Of a DNA stretch of 64,000 bases, positions 1 through 15,200 are shown piece after piece. The DNA lies in contig JACDOX010000023.1 of NCBI GenBank assembly GCA_014549065.1, positions 1,095,835 to 1,159,834 on the forward strand, read 5' to 3'. A program made the position numbers and the translations under genes. The notes under the pieces were generated by a model. That model did no database searches. It saw nothing but the letters and a program-made list of their open reading frames with translations, and had not been told where the DNA came from. Each line of letters begins with the position of its first letter. Position 1 is the first letter of the stretch. The DNA is from Cardinalis cardinalis. Its lineage: Eukaryota > Chordata > Aves > Passeriformes > Cardinalidae.

Positions 1-100
1 CAGAGCATTAGATGAGATGCTCATTTAAAGCCCAGTAAGGCCACTGTTGGCCTAAACAGTGTTGGAAAAAAGCAGACTGGGGGAAGAAGTGTTTTCCTAC

Positions 101-259
101 CTTTGTAAGTAATCCTTTCATGGTTGGCTTGATTTCAGACTGTACAAAGAGTGGGCTGGCAGCCTGTATTTTAAGAACATTCTGCAGTACTTTGATCCAT
201 TCCTCTAAGATGTTGGGGGAATCTGCAGTCAGGTAGTATGCTCGTTTCTCTGTGGTCAG
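101..259 (-). CDS. PLEKHH2: PLEKHH2 exon 15: end of PH domain 1 and start of PH domain 2, residues 776-828
   Basis: 159 nt, phase 0 at both ends. It encodes LTTEKRAYYLTADSPNILEE, then the C-terminal helix with the invariant Trp (WIKVLQNVLK), and after a short linker KPTMKGLLTK, which opens the second PH domain. Donor GTAGGA at 100-99. The remaining gene lies left of the window. Confidence 0.95.
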
Positions 260-3200
260 CTGTGTAGTAACAAGGAGTCTTGAGCTTCAAGAATTGACAT
301 ATTTGACCCCACAGTGTGGGATTTGTAACATACACCACCCAATGTAGCTCCACAACTTCAGGGAGTTTATCTTCCCTGAAGTACTTTTTAGTAATGAAAC
401 ATTCCATGACCAGACAGAGCAGAGAATCTCATTTTAAATCTTTATCTGGGAAGTTCCAGGATGGCGAGTTGAAAAAACTCAGTTCTCCTTTCAGACAAAT
501 GAATTCCCTCTACCCCAATGCCTGACCCCAAGACTGCTCTCTTTATTTCTATCCCATATGTGATAACCTAACCTTTGTGGCAATACAGAAAAAGACTCCA
601 GGTGGGGCTTTTTATATTTTCTGTCACTGAAACAATTCTTTGATTTCAAATGAAAAGCATTTTATTTAATTCCAAGTCCACTCTTGGACTTCCAGTGTGG
701 CAGGGACTGGAACAAGGGGTTGGCTTTGGGAATAGAGGGAATGCTGAAACAGCAACAGAGGAGAAAAGCAGGCACCTGAATTGTTTGTTTTCCATCACCC
801 CTTTCAATGTGGCTGGATGCATTTAGCTCAATTTGACCTTGAGGCTTTCGAATAACATCACTCTGGTATGGAAAGAATAGAAAAAGATATTTTAGATCTA
901 CCACCAAACAGCAATAAATTAATATAAGACTAATTTAAACATTAATCTTGATAAATACTTTATAGTTAGACATTGTGTACCTTGTAGTTNCTCTTGAGGA
1001 AGTGAGTACTGAATCACTCTCTAACAGCTCAGAAACCAGAAGTGCATGCATTTTTTTCCTTCTAGCAGCCTTAGATTATCAGTAAACAATCTAATACAAA
1101 ACAACAGGTAAGTTACATGTACTTACTGGAGATTTGTAATATAGCAATTCACCTCCTTTAAGCACAAACCACCGTCGTTTCCAGGTCTTTACTTTACCAC
1201 CCATTTTTAACAGATATCCAGATTTTTCCAAAGGTTCCTGATTGTTTAGAAGTTAGATAAAAAATGGTTAGATACACATGTATACCTCTGCCCCTCAGAA
1301 ATAGGTATAAATACAGACACAGAGATATTAATGACTTAAAAGCATGCAAAATAATAATTATAGTATTTGATGAAGCTTTTAATCCAAGGACAACATTTTT
1401 ACAGGCATCAATTAAGACAAATGTCATGCACATGGGATAACTAATGAATATCCCTACTTATTGTTATAGTGCATGAAGGAGAGTAAGTGCCCTGAACTAT
1501 ACAAAAGAATGAAGAATATGATGATTTTACTTTCTAGTTGGTTATATTAAACAGGGAGCAGGATGAATAAAAGATCAATGTATTCTTTTTTCCCAACTCC
1601 AGGTCCTAACCTGAAAACCAGATATAAAGCACTGTAATTCTGAGCTCCTCACAGACAAACCTCTAGTTGTACATCTGCAGAAAAGAGTTCACAGTTTTTC
1701 TCTGTGAAGAAAGCCTAAAATAATCTTCATCAGCAGGTAGTCAATCCACTTGTATGTCAAGACACTAATTACTAACACAAGCCATTAAAAGCTCCTGGAG
1801 GCTGACCAATACCTCATAATGGTTTGGTTTCTTTGGCCTGTCTTCACATGTTACTCTACCTAGGATTTCTCTGATGTTTTCCCTGTATGAGGAAAGGATA
1901 GAAACTTATTACTGCACATAGATTTCTACTGATGNCTTGAGCTCCTTCTTGGAATGCCCNTCTATTCACCTAACTATTGAAATAATAATTTTTAACTGTT
2001 TTGAGTATTTCAGATATGCAATCTGATACCAGACCTGGTTCCAAGAAAGGAAATTTCAAGTAATTTGAATTGCATTCTGGAGTTGTCGAGCTGTTTTTCT
2101 TTCATTAAATAGGAAAGCTTAGAATTATCTTCCACTTTCCTTCACTAATTACAGTCTTATTTGGCTAACACTGTTGGTATATTTTGCTGTTTGTATTCAT
2201 AAGGCAGCCTGTGAGTCAGCAAGACTGAATGAAAAGGTTTGGTAACAGTCTTTGAACATAAATATACACATAGTACCTCAGGTGCACTTCTTCAAAGAAC
2301 TTTAGTACTCACATTTTTTCCATTATCACTAGATGAGGATGAGGTCTTAGGAAGTTTCTGCTCTGGCTCTGAATAGTCTGTATCTACTGAATATGCATCT
2401 GGAGGAATAGCATAGTCACTTTCCGAGGTCACAGAAGACAGAGATGCACCTGTGGTAAAAGAAGAGAGTTTTTTATATATATATATTTTTTATTACATTA
2501 GAAACAACTGAGATCAGAATAGCCATGCAGAAGAAACATCTTAATAGAATCTGTAGGCAAACATAAGTATCAACATAAATCCATCAGGAACCAAGAATTT
2601 TATATAATATCAGCACACTGAACTATTAGCTAATTCTCATTTTATTCACAATAAAAATGGAACAACAAAAAAATGTCTTTTGTACATTATCATCTTCTGT
2701 TAACATTACCACAGCTTCTTTAAGGAGGGCNTTAGTGCCATGAATCATACTCATTGTCTAGGAAAAAACCCCAGGATCCNTAATTAAACTAAGCAACCTT
2801 CCCCCTGCGCTTTCTCTCACTCACTATAGCATCTGGATTTCTCAGGCAACTGCCTGCGTACTAAGAAGTCATACTCAACATCTGCTTTGTGTTGAAGCTG
2901 TAGGTGACTGTGTTTTGCAATCAGTATGAATTTGTATACCAAGGCTTTCTAAAAGTTTGATTTTTATATCTCAGAGGGATTTTAGAGTTTATTAGCTTTA
3001 ATCCTGAAAAAACTGCACTCTTCTTTCAATTCCAGTGGATCACTAATAAAAACTCAAACTCCTCCCTNATTCATTACAGAAATATTTTCATGCATGTAAA
3101 TGTCTTCTTTTGTAAGGACTAGAGTTCTGCTCTGCAAGGTTATACTCTCCAAAACTGAAATGAAAAGCCTTTTTTCCTTTGTTTCAATAATTTCCCAACT

Positions 3201-6200
3201 CATTTGCCAATTTTAATCTTAAAAAAGGCTTTTCTCATTTATTGCTTGGGTGAGCCACCAAGCCTTTGAGAGTGGGCTCTTCTCTTCTCACGATGGATCT
3301 TTCATAACAAATTGCAGCGAGCTAATCATGCTTTTGGAGAAATGTGTGACTGCCTAGATTTTTAAAGANATGTACATATATATGTGTTTGTGGTTAAGAA
3401 AGGTTTCCACACATGAAACAATGCCAGGACTATTTTATGGGAAGAAAGCATGAACAAAAGGAATGGTTCCATTTTACAGACACAGACATAAAGTGCAGGT
3501 GAAAGCAGCTTTTAAATTACCCAATTTAGCTTTCCTGTTGTGTAAGCACGTAACATGAGATATGTCTGCAGCCATGGCACTGGTGTCTGCTCAGCAGGAT
3601 GGAGCTGCTGGGAAGCTGGACCTATGGGTCCTTTTCACACTAATGTGGCAAAACTACATCAGTGGAAACAGGACTGGACTTCAGCTGTGGCTGCCACTGG
3701 AAAACGTTGAGTGGGACCAGTGGCTCTGTCACTCTGCTGCAGGGTCACTGAATGGAGCTCCTGGTAACTGGGATTTTTGCATGTATAACTGAGACTACCA
3801 AATAATGTTATTTAGCATTTCTAAAGCAATATGGAATGAGGAATCTTAACACTTGGCCTCACTGAGATCTTGGACTCCCTTAGTTTACACAGTGAAGAAA
3901 TACTCAAAGAGATGTAACACTGATAACATCATCTAATGAGGAAGGACTGTATCTTTCAATATTATGAAGCATATTATTTCCATTTTGCAGATGGAAAACA
4001 CAGTCACCTAGAACTGTGAGATTTGTCTTCCACAAAACACAGAACATTACCAGATTCAAGTGTTCTAACTAAATCTTTGCACAGGACCTTAAGACAATCA
4101 CTGTAAAATGAAAGAAGTCTTCTATTGCGTGAGGTGANAGAACCAAATAATTCATTGAGGGAACTTTTCCACCTGCTTTCTGATCACATGAAATTGTTTT
4201 ATAAACTTGAATGTATTTGTGTTTTCTTTCTGATGGCGATTTTTTTTCCATGTCATTTTTATTTTTCTACAGTTAAAAGTCACAGGAAGTCCTTGGCATG
4301 ACAGAGTATAGAATGGTGCTTTTTGCTTTAAATGTACAAGTCACTTTTCCCTCATGACAACAAAATTAATGCCTTAAAAAGGTATTTATAATAACAGCAG
4401 TAAAGCCATTTCTCCTGACTGAGTAACAGATCTGAGCTTTGAGAGCCTAGATTTTAGATGTCCATGTTATTTAGTGAAGAAATCAATTCCTAATCAAATT
4501 GTGTAAACTGCCTGGTTTTCCAAAGTTCCCAGAAGTTACTTGTTCTTATGGTTTCGCCCACCTCGTTTCATAGCCCGAGGACTGCCTGGACCACTCCTGC
4601 TTCGAGAGTCAGACTCAGAAGTCCTTGAGCTGGACCGAGAGCTGTCTTCTTCCTCAGATCCTGACGACTCATCTAGAAATGGGCTGTTGCTTATTTGAGT
4701 TGCTTTCTGCAGAAGTGAACACAACATCCTTTGATACCTTGCATAAAGAGTACCAGTCATTTCCTTCATACTGTGGCAGGGCTCTGCTGGCTCCACAGTA
4801 CTCAGAGCTGTTCTTGCCTGGGTTGTGAGTTTTGGCACAAANATATTAACATGAAACTGAATTCCCTCTGCCCTCTGTATACTCAACCACACCCATACTT
4901 TAAAACAGAAACATGAGGTAGCTCAAGGCATGGGTCTTTCCAAATCACAAAAGGCTGCCAGAAGACAAACAATGCTGTGATTACTGACTGCTGGCTGTGT
5001 GACTAGAAACAGCTTTGGCACTGACACAAAGACATTTCTACACATACACACACTTTTAATTATGACATTGAACAACATGTGGTTCTGCTTAATAATTAAC
5101 AGGTCTTTGGAAAAAATCAGCAAGGAACCTAAGAATTGACCTAGGCCAGTAACATTTTATAGGCAGTATTTTTTTTCCCCCAGCTATTTGACATTTCTAT
5201 TACTTCTGGGGGTCTTTGATCTCTATACATCAACTTACAATATATTTGGCATGGTAGTATCAAATGTGAAATAGCAAGTTCCTGGATGTGAAGCCTAATG
5301 GTACTTTAAAATTTTCTTTAAACAGTAATACAGTTACCCCTTTCAAAGTGGTGTAGACAGGAGTGGTCATGTTCTTATATATCAGAGAAGTATATAATCC
5401 AGATATGGAGCATGAGGTCAGTGAAACAGCATCTAAAAAANCAATATATTTTATAAATTGCCTTCCTAATTCACCCCCCAATTAACAAAATTAAAATTTA
5501 ATTTTTTTTGCGTTGTATAACTGCTATAAAAAGCAAACTAACTCTTGAACTGTTTTGAATGCGAGATTTATAACTTTTGAAATTTACAATGCTTTTAAAG
5601 ACATAAATAAAATTGCAGTCACGAACACTAGCCCTTTTAAAATTGGTACCTGGTATAGACTCTTCAAAGTAGTGAAATGCAAAATAAACTGGAGTTAANA
5701 AAGGACAAATTCAGCACAAAGTCAAGATGTGAGGTACCAGAAGACAATGGAAAGATAACCAATAATATTCCAGGCTTTAAACAGCTATTAACTAAACCTT
5801 TCTAAAAATATTTTAAAGATCCTTGCTCACAAATCACCATAAAAGAACTTTTGTCGATGGGACAAGGAACAGCTAAACCACTTACTTTTATTGAGAGATT
5901 CCGTGGTGAAAGCTTCAGACATCCTTAAACCAGATTTGGCTACAGCATAAATTCTACTTTCCTATACAAGCAGAATGGATTTGATAGTAGATAATTAAAA
6001 TACAACAATTACTTTTGTTCTGTTTAGCCTCCTAATCTTTGTGTTAGTGCAACTATGTNATAAAATGGTTCATGAAATGACATTGTCAATAGCAGCTGAA
6101 AAATACAGCCTTCTTTTCTGTGCTGTACACTGATAGCCATAGCCTTTTTNAACATTTTTCATACAATTGAAGTAACTTATTCTTAAAAATACTATTATCA

Positions 6201-9200
6201 GGTGCCAAAGAAGCTATAGTAAGAATGTTTTTTAATGAAGGATTCTATGTTAGGAGCAGAGAAATGCCATTAGAAGACAACCTTTTGACCATTTAGTGTT
6301 AAAAGGCTACAATAACAAAATGTATAATGCAAAAAGTTCACTAAAATATAGAGAAGTGGTTACATAATGTATTATTTCTGAATAATAATTAATATATTTA
6401 TTAATTATTAATTAATAAATCTCTGACACTGAAACCACAGAATTAGTGAGCTTTGACACAGTTAATTTTGGATTTTGTGTAAGACATATTAATATCCATT
6501 TTAATATCCTCACTGATGGCTTTAAATTTTACTTGGAAATGTGATCAATTACTTCTGTAATTTGTAGTTGTCTGCTGTCAACTTAATTGTCTAGATTGTG
6601 AGTGGTACAGTGGTTACAGCAAGGGCACCATTCTTGGGCTGTGTTAGTGTTCAGATAAATAAATAAATGCAGTCATAAGCATTACATCCTTGGATACACT
6701 CAAGAAGACATACATAACTTAGATGTCACATGAAAAAAACTGAGTTTGTCTATAGAATACAGACTATGTTTTTCAGTGGCAGGAATACTGTGCTGAAAAT
6801 AAAACTAGATTCTGAACTTGTAGTTATGATTAAGGTAATGCCCTGTCTTGTCAATAAACAGAAATTAATTAAAATAGAGGCAAAAAAATCCCAGAAGAGA
6901 GTAATGAAAATAAGTTAGTTCTGCCAGCAGGAAAAATCCCTATAAACACACTTACCCAGGAAGGAAATCGATGCAATGGAGGCGTTGGAGGTTTGTTGCT
7001 AGCACCCTTTTTTGTCATATCACAAAGTTCCTGGGCTTCAGCATTTTGTGCTTCAGTGGTGTCATAGGTAAACACTCCTTCATCACAGCTAATCTCCATT
7101 TTCTCTAAAATATCAGCATCTTCCCCATCCACCAGATCTATGTCTGTTTCCTGAGGTCTCCACGGACGGATCATGCTTATGGCATTTCTGTTCCTACCAA
7201 ACATTCTGTCAGAACTCAGCTGGGGCTGGCTTAGGTGTTTCTTTGCTAGCACTGAATTTAGACTAAAGACATTAGGAGTCCGTAACTTTGGATGTGGCAA
7301 ATTTGAGGGAAAATCTGATGGAGTTGTGCATTGAGAACCTGCAGAAGTTGCTAGAATTGGGTGTTTNGGTGTCAGAGAAGGAGTTAAAATTGGACTTGGG
7401 GTATTTGCCTCACTGGATGAGGATGAATAATCAAGCCTCTGTGATTGAAATTTCTTATTCAGTTCATCTGAAGAACTGTCTTGGTCTTTCTTTTTCCTTG
7501 TGAAGTCAGAGTTGCACTTTCCACCAGGATTGTTCAGGCCTTTTCTTTGGGACCCTTGCTGCCATGAGTATAGCTTCTTTTGCTGAGTCCTCTTAGCATC
7601 AAAACTCTCTTCTTCAAAGAGAGAACTACTGTCATCAGATGCTGTCAAATACATTTCACTTCCCACTCTACTGTACCTNGCATTCTCTTCAGATGTGTGG
7701 CTTGAAAGAGTTGATGCACACCTGGATTTCAGTCCTTTATTGTCTCCTCCATCCTCATCTGAGCTCCAGTCACTCCCAGTAGTGCATGAGTTCTTTGACA
7801 TGTCACTGTCTATGTCTTTGGATGAGCAGCTTGTTCTCACATTTTTGTTCTGCTCTGAACCAGAGGAACTTTGTTGCAATGACTTCTGACCTTTATTTGT
7901 CTCGTGTACAGGACCAGCAAAGGTAGTTTCCAGGATATCCTTCTCTGGAGGAGGAATGTAATGAACATGAGAAAATTACTTTAGCAAACCTGGCTGATAA
8001 ATGGTTTTGTCATCATGCCTGCAAGTAGTAAGCAGGTAATTATTNCAAATGCATGAGAACATTTATGGTTTTTAATACTGTAAATAATAAACATTAAGAA
8101 AAATATAATAAATTTTTTAATGTGACTGANTGCAAATTAAGTTTGCCAAAAAACTGTAATAAATGTTACTCAAAGTTCTAGCTGAACTAAAAATGTCAAT
8201 AAATATAAAGATAGGCAGACTGAAGCCATATTTTAAAGCCATGTATGTGTGAAAACAAACAAACAAAACTAACAAAAAGCCAGCTACTTAAGAGAGCATA
8301 CAAATTTAGCTGCTGTATTAAATCTAAGGAAAGTTAAAGTTTAATAAAGCTTGTCAGAAAGGATTTTCATTAACAAATTAAGTATTCTGAGCATTTCTAC
8401 AGCGTTTATACACAGAAGTTTATTCTGGAAGCTATTACTGTATTCCCAATGGTGAATGCTTAAAATACACAAGAGTCTCATGGAAAGTACTTCAGGAAAG
8501 ACGCTGTGTTAAAAATAGCTTTGTTCCTGCTCTTTGCTTTTACCTGGCTTTACAAGAGAGAGTTAGAGCTTGCAACATGCTAGTGAGGCCTGCATGTTCC
8601 CAAATTAAACTGGATGCAAGAACTAGGGGTTTTCTACACAGACACTTAGAAAAGTCTGTGTTAAATACCTGTGTGAAGTTAAAATGGACTGAATAACACA
8701 AAGATTTTAATTTTACCCACATTAAGTAATGAAGTCCCCAAAATTGTCTGTTTGCATCTAGGCAAGCCTAAGGTTCTATGTCTTATCCTTTCTGTTGAAA
8801 AAATCACTCTTACTTCAATTCCCTCCCCTGTAAAAATAGAAGTAATAATACATAGCCACTTTCCTAATGAACTTGCTGTAATATAAATACACAAAATATT
8901 CATAGGATCTCTTTCAGTTTCNAATTTTCAAAAGACCTCAGCCTGCCATTTTGGATACCATGATTAACCGTGGAGAAAATACTGAAGTCATAAACAGTAC
9001 AAGAGATTTGAGCAAAGGACCAGAGCAAACACAAAGGTCACAACTACATCTTTACTTTGCAGCCAAAGCACCCAGGAGCCTCTGCATGCTGCCAGATAAT
9101 GTATTAGTGGCATTACAGAGACTCTAGTGCTCAACAGGATGATTTCTTCCTAGTAATAGAAGAGTAGCAATGAAGAGGGAGACAGTACTGGTATGCAATT

Positions 9201-12200
9201 TGAAAACAGCTGGTTTGGATGCACTGACAGAGTTGTTGATTTTAGTTTCCCACTTGTGTCAGAATAAAAATGGCAGTGTTGATGACAAGGTACCTGGCAT
9301 GTTTTTGCCTTCAGGGTAGTCTGACTCCTTAGATGAAACCTTGCTTATTTCTTCAAGCTTAGGAGATGGTTGAGGACTTCTTGCTCTATTTGAAAAGCAT
9401 CCAAAAGTCAAACTGCTTAGTCGCTGACACTCTCCAGGCTTTTGTGTTGAAGTAACAGATTTCTTACCAGTAGCTTCTGAAGAATAGTAATTCAGAAANC
9501 TTGTGTTAGTGAGATACAAGCTATGCAACTCTTCTCTTTACAGTGAAANTTTTTTTCTTTAAAGGTAACTAAAATTTAGGAAAAAAAAGATAATAAAAAT
9601 GTATTATAGGAAAAAAAAAGCGCTACCTGACATCTCTTTGTATCAGGAGAAACTAAGAGTAATGTTTCTAGTTCTTTAAAATTTATATAATAATAGAAAG
9701 AAAAAATCTTCTAACAATTTCACAGGAAATACAGAAGAGTAAGTTACCAGGTTTAGGTCTATATGGAGGAGGACTTCAAGAGAAAGTTAAAGCAGACATT
9801 GATGAACTGCCTCAAACATGAAATCTGTCCAACCCTGTTCATAAAAATCTCTGTGGTGGATCCAGGAACAAAAAACCCTTACCTTACCTGTAAAACTGCT
9901 TAAAACAGTACCACATGTTCACAATTTATAACCTGTCACCAGCATGGACACTGAAAATGGTAATAAATTTCTTAATATTTTTGGGCATATCAATAACTGT
10001 GTTTTGGTAACTACAAAAGTTTTGGTCTCAAAAAGCCTTTAAATAGATCTCTCAGAAGAGAATGACTAGAAGTGTATGGAAGAAGTATTTTGCTACTTAT
10101 TAAAAGATAGCTAAGAACCAAAACTATCCAGTTTCCTCATTAACAGAAAAGTGCATTTTAGTTTAAAAACTTTATATTGTATATGAATTTGCAAACTTTT
10201 GTATTCTGTGTGTACACACTCCTCTACATGCATTTCTAAATATCTGTGTATTTACATGTATATGTTAGATATATTATCAAGAAATGAGGGCTGGGTAGCA
10301 AATTAACAAAATTTTGATATGATAGTAAATTGTCAGATCAACCAAATGTGGAGAGGACANTGGGAATGTTCAGACACACTTAAGTTGGTGAACAGGCAAC
10401 ATGGTGGTGAATAAAATTCAACTTTGATCTTATATTAATGCTTCTTGGAGGGGATATTCCTCCCTTTTCTATTTACACTTCATGAGTTTTAAATTTGCTA
10501 TACCCATTTGGAGAGGAACCTGGTGATACTGGGTCTGAATTAAGANTTTTGGATCACTGTAGTAAAAGGTAGTAAGTTCTGGAGTTCTGATTCCCAGCTG
10601 ACCATTTGCTAGAAAAAGCAAATGCAGACTGACATTCATGTGTTCTTTAACAGTTTTATGACCACCTATGCTGTAAAGATGTGAAAGCCAAGATCTATCC
10701 TAAATCTAGTAAAATCTTACTACTTGTAGAACCTCTTAAGTAACAGTGGTACCCATTCACCCCACTAATACCAGTTGTGCCTTGTCTGTGTGTCTCTTCA
10801 GCATAAAACCAAATGATTCCTTCCTAACACCTTCATGTACAGTCACTCTGATGTCACTTCATACTCTNTGAAATCTTTGTGATTTCACAGAATATTTTCA
10901 GTCATGTAGAGGCACACATTAATAGGGAATAGAAAGAAATATGCCATAGAGAGAGAAGTTTGCAGAAGATTTGNACATTTACCTTGCAGTTTAGATTGTA
11001 CTGTTTTCATCTCTTTGGTTTGTTTTTGGTTGATCAAGCGAAGGTTCTGATTTTCCACCTCTAACTAAAAGCATATAAATGTAATCTCATCCATTGGTGA
11101 AACAAATCTTAAAGTCATATGTTTTCTCTGAATTTCTGCTTATCTAAGCATAGAGCTAGTTCAAATAATAATCTCCTCTCTGCTACTCTAAATACCAGTC
11201 TAGGCATCTCTTTATTCTGAACAACTAAATTCCCTGCAATGATTATTTGCTCAATTCTGCCAAAATCATTCCCCCAACCAAGCAAACCCATGACTGCTTT
11301 AAAAATCCTTAATAAATAAGAGAAAAAGAAAACTGCATTGGCATTTTCAATAAAAGCGGAAGNCTAGAATTACAAACTCCTGTGTCACTTGGCAAAACCA
11401 AGAGTGAGCAGAGGAATCAGAGGGAATGCTGGTCCTAATGCCTCCTTACTATCCCACAGCAAAAATGAAAAACAGGTGCCAACAAACTTTATACCAAACA
11501 AAAGTGATTGTACAGGAAATAAAAAAACCAACAACCCATTGCTGTAGCCCCCCAGTGGGAGGTAAAAGATGCTGGTTCACACTCCTGCTCCAGATTAGGC
11601 AAACAGATTTGAATTTGAGCATCCCTTGTCACACAGAAGGGAGCCAGCAATTCCACTTCCCACTGAGTGACACTTAGTCACATCTGTGAAACTAGCTTGA
11701 GATTTTCCATGAAGAGTAAGTAAATACTTTGAGTCATACTTGATTTTGTCCAAACTTTTTCCTGGTAATTTTACCTAAATTTAATGGCATTTTTATTAAA
11801 TTATTTCTAAATAACTTACTTTAACCCTCACAGATGAAAAGTAAATATTCTATGTAAGAACCTTCTAGTTTCTTCAAAAACAATAACTTAATTGTGTTTT
11901 AACTCGAGTATAACTTCCAGTTACTACAAGAGAGTAAGATTTTAACTTTTACAGGCAACTTTGACTTCTACAGCCAGGGAGCAGAAAGCACAGCTGCATC
12001 CCAAAGCTTTAGGCAGGGCAGAGACATGATTATCTTGCCACAGCAGAGAAAAAAAGGGAGACAACTGGTCTCTTGAAACTAGAGCTGGTGTCCCTGAAAC
12101 TATTCATGACTAAGAGTAGTGTGTGCATTGTGAAATAAAAAATGATCAAGGCCTTTTTTCTGCCAGGCCCCAGCAGGCTTGGTTGGCTTTCTGGAGATTA

Positions 12201-15200
12201 TTCACACTTTAGGCATCTGCTTGAGTATGCTGAGTTTGCCAGCTAAGCTCTCTCAACTAGTGGAGAAGTTGACCTTTCAGAGAGCAGNGCTGGGTCCTTC
12301 TCCAGAAAGAGGACCCAGATCATACTGGCTGACCAAATCAAACATCAGAATTTAGGTGACATGGGCACTCTACTCTCTGTGCTGTTTTCAATTCTCCTCT
12401 TTCCAGCAAGTAACTATAAAATCAATGAAACTGGGAAGCAATGTTTCCAAGGCATGCAGGCCTTTAACAGCCNAAAGGTCTAAGGGATATCCAGTCACAC
12501 CATATTTCCTGTGTAAGTAATGTAGCAAGAGTTATACCTCATGAAGCTTGACTGTCACCCATTCTTTTATTTTAGCTGCTTTTTCTTCTATGATTTTTGC
12601 TTCTTGCAGTCTTATTTGCTTCTGGAAAAAAATCGACATAAGCNTATTTTTCACTGAGTAATATAATCTGCCTGAGTAGCATCTTCAGACACAAATCCTA
12701 AGATTGCTTGAAGTAATTCAGGCTCCTGGGTAATGGATGGTGGTTTTTAAAAAATGAGGAANAGAGTCTTCACAGAGGCTGCTATTCCACTTTCCTCTAG
12801 TAAGAATGAAAGCTCTTCAGGGGGGACAGTGAAGAGGAATTACCATCTTTCCCCTCTTAAAGGTCCCATGTTCTTNCAATGGAAGCCAGAGCTTAATTTG
12901 AAAAGGAATAAACACTATTCAAATTATATACTTCCAATGGGAACCTCTTTAATCAAACAAAAGGAATAATGCTAAACTTTTCTGTCCTCCATTNATCTAA
13001 ATTTTTATTTTACTTTTGTATAATTAAAAAGGGAATTGATGTTTCTTTTTCAACACCATTATTCCTAACCTGNTCNTCAAGTTGTTGCTCCAATTTTTGT
13101 ATTATATCATTTTTATCTTGTATCAGGATCTCCAGATCTTGACATCTCTTATACAACCTGGTTTCTGATTCACTTGTTTGAACATTTGCTGCTTTTAATT
13201 TCTCTTCCATGATCTGCACCTATTTGAAAAGTCAAATATAAAAGTTTAAGGAACATAACACTCCAAGTCAAAGGTAGTAATTTAATCACAAAATAAACTT
13301 AAAATTGCCTCTGCACTTAAGATACAAGACAACCCTGCAAATTTTTGAAGCCTATTTGAGAAGAAACCCCACAGTTCATTACATCTCCCTATNCATTTAA
13401 TTCCAACAGGACTGGCAAAACACTGGAAGATCTTACACAGGTTTTGTTACTATCTGTGAGAGGCTTCCAGTTTTTAAACACAGAAGCTTTTAGAAACACC
13501 AGAAAGGAAGAATGCAATTTATCTACAGGGAGCTGTAAACAATGTTTTAATAAATAAACAATTGCACACTATAAAAAACCCCAGCAAATTATTGATAGCA
13601 TTCTTAAAAATTGCTTAAAAATACTTGGCTTGTAGTCAGGAATGTTTTCTAACTCCAAATTAGTACATGAACATTTTAGTCTTATAATTTTCAGTTTCTA
13701 TCTGTCTCACAGTAAGATANGAGGAATGTTTCAGGGATACCAGAGGTATGTTCATAAAATGTCTACAGTAGCTTAAGTCTGCCATTTGGAATCAAAAGGN
13801 AACTTCAGGTAAATATTTAGCTACGATCTCATTCTTTAAATGATGTAACTTCTACAAGAGGAACAAACAACACAGAACAGTTCTATTTAGAGGCTGTATT
13901 GGGTAGCCTGATTTTATTTTCTTACAGATCTTCTAAAACAGGTTTTTGTTTCCACATGCATCATGTATCAAAGATTTGTGATGAACCATTGAAGAAGCCA
14001 TTTAATGTATCTACTTTTGGTTTGTGATGTTAGCTTTGACTTTATTGAAATGAACTGAATAGTGAGCAAAGAAATGTGTTAAAACTCTCCATTAAGACAA
14101 GTCAATAGACTTTAAAGGAAACTGTCTTCTTCTCCATTTTTAGAAGTACTTAAAAATCAAGCAATTTTTTGAATTTTACCTCATTAAAGTACCACATGCA
14201 CACAGCTAGTGGAGATATTTATTCCATTTATACCTGCTGAAATGCTCTCTCTGCTTGACGATCGGCATCTATAACTTGCTTCTCAAGCTGCTGCATCTGT
14301 AGATGTGTAAAAACATACAGTTAAATGGCCATGCCTTCTGCCTCTCATCAGAAAAATCTATTTTCATGGTCTGTTTTGAAAAAGGAAAGGACATGTGGTG
14401 GGCAGGAGCATAAAAATAAAAGGATAAACTGTGTGTGTCAGACTGAGAAAAGAATTCACCATCGTGACTGTATTAAAACATTGTAAATACTCTTCAACAG
14501 AAAAAATATATACACCTTTTTTCATAAACAGTTCTCTGTCTGCCATATGTCACACTGCTTTTTCTCCCCTGCTACCAAGAGTAAAAATTCCTTTGACAAT
14601 AGTCCTGAAAATTTCCTCATGTTCTTCCAAGAGAGGCAAAAGTAGAGGGAACTTGGCTGCTAATCCTTCTGATATTGACAAATTTAGTGTTTTGGAGAAA
14701 TACACTACAAGGACTGTCCCAGGCTTCTCCACTGTTGCAGGAAAGAAGGCAGGATGTGGCAGAAGGGACAGGTGGCCTCAGGTGCTCCACAGCGGCAGTG
14801 GATGAGGAGAGAGACCAGTGTCCACGGGGAAGTGCAGGTCAGCTCTGAGAGGAGAAGACCCTGATCTCTGACTTTATAGCGATGCCTAATGAANCACGGG
14901 CTCAATCTTTGCCCAGGCCTTGGAAAACCCCTGCATTTTATAGGATTTATTTTGAAGGCTTTCCCAACAGTACAGAAGAGGCCAGAAGATATACTTTGTT
15001 TACATTTTGTTACACTTTGTTAACAGCCCTTTAGTCTGATTTTGCAGACCTTTTCAGTAAGTAAGCCCTGGTTTGAAGTAACACTTGAAAATTCATAAGG
15101 TATTCCATGACTTAAGGGCTTAGTGGTTCTCAGGAAATATCCAGATAAGACCGCAGTTCATCAAATAATTAATATTGCCATACTCNGTATTTAGCTTGAA

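Larger units (their letters stand above)
260..14233 (-). other. PLEKHH2: PLEKHH2 introns between exons 3 and 15
   Basis: Intron intervals: 260-775, 863-1126, 1238-2312, 2450-4561, 4707-5337, 5433-5885, 5962-6955, 7945-9293, 9477-10982, 11065-12537, 12622-13069 and 13220-14233. They are AT-rich. I recognise no transposon copy, RNA gene or second gene in them. Small features: a (TA)n/T tract near 2,475-2,490, an AT-only tract at 6,375-6,420, and an open plus-strand frame at 3,562-3,792 without recognisable similarity. Confidence 0.7.

Noticed and set aside
3562..3792. 76-codon plus-strand frame in a PLEKHH2 intron
   Set aside because: Opposite strand to the gene, no splice or poly-A context and no recognisable protein.
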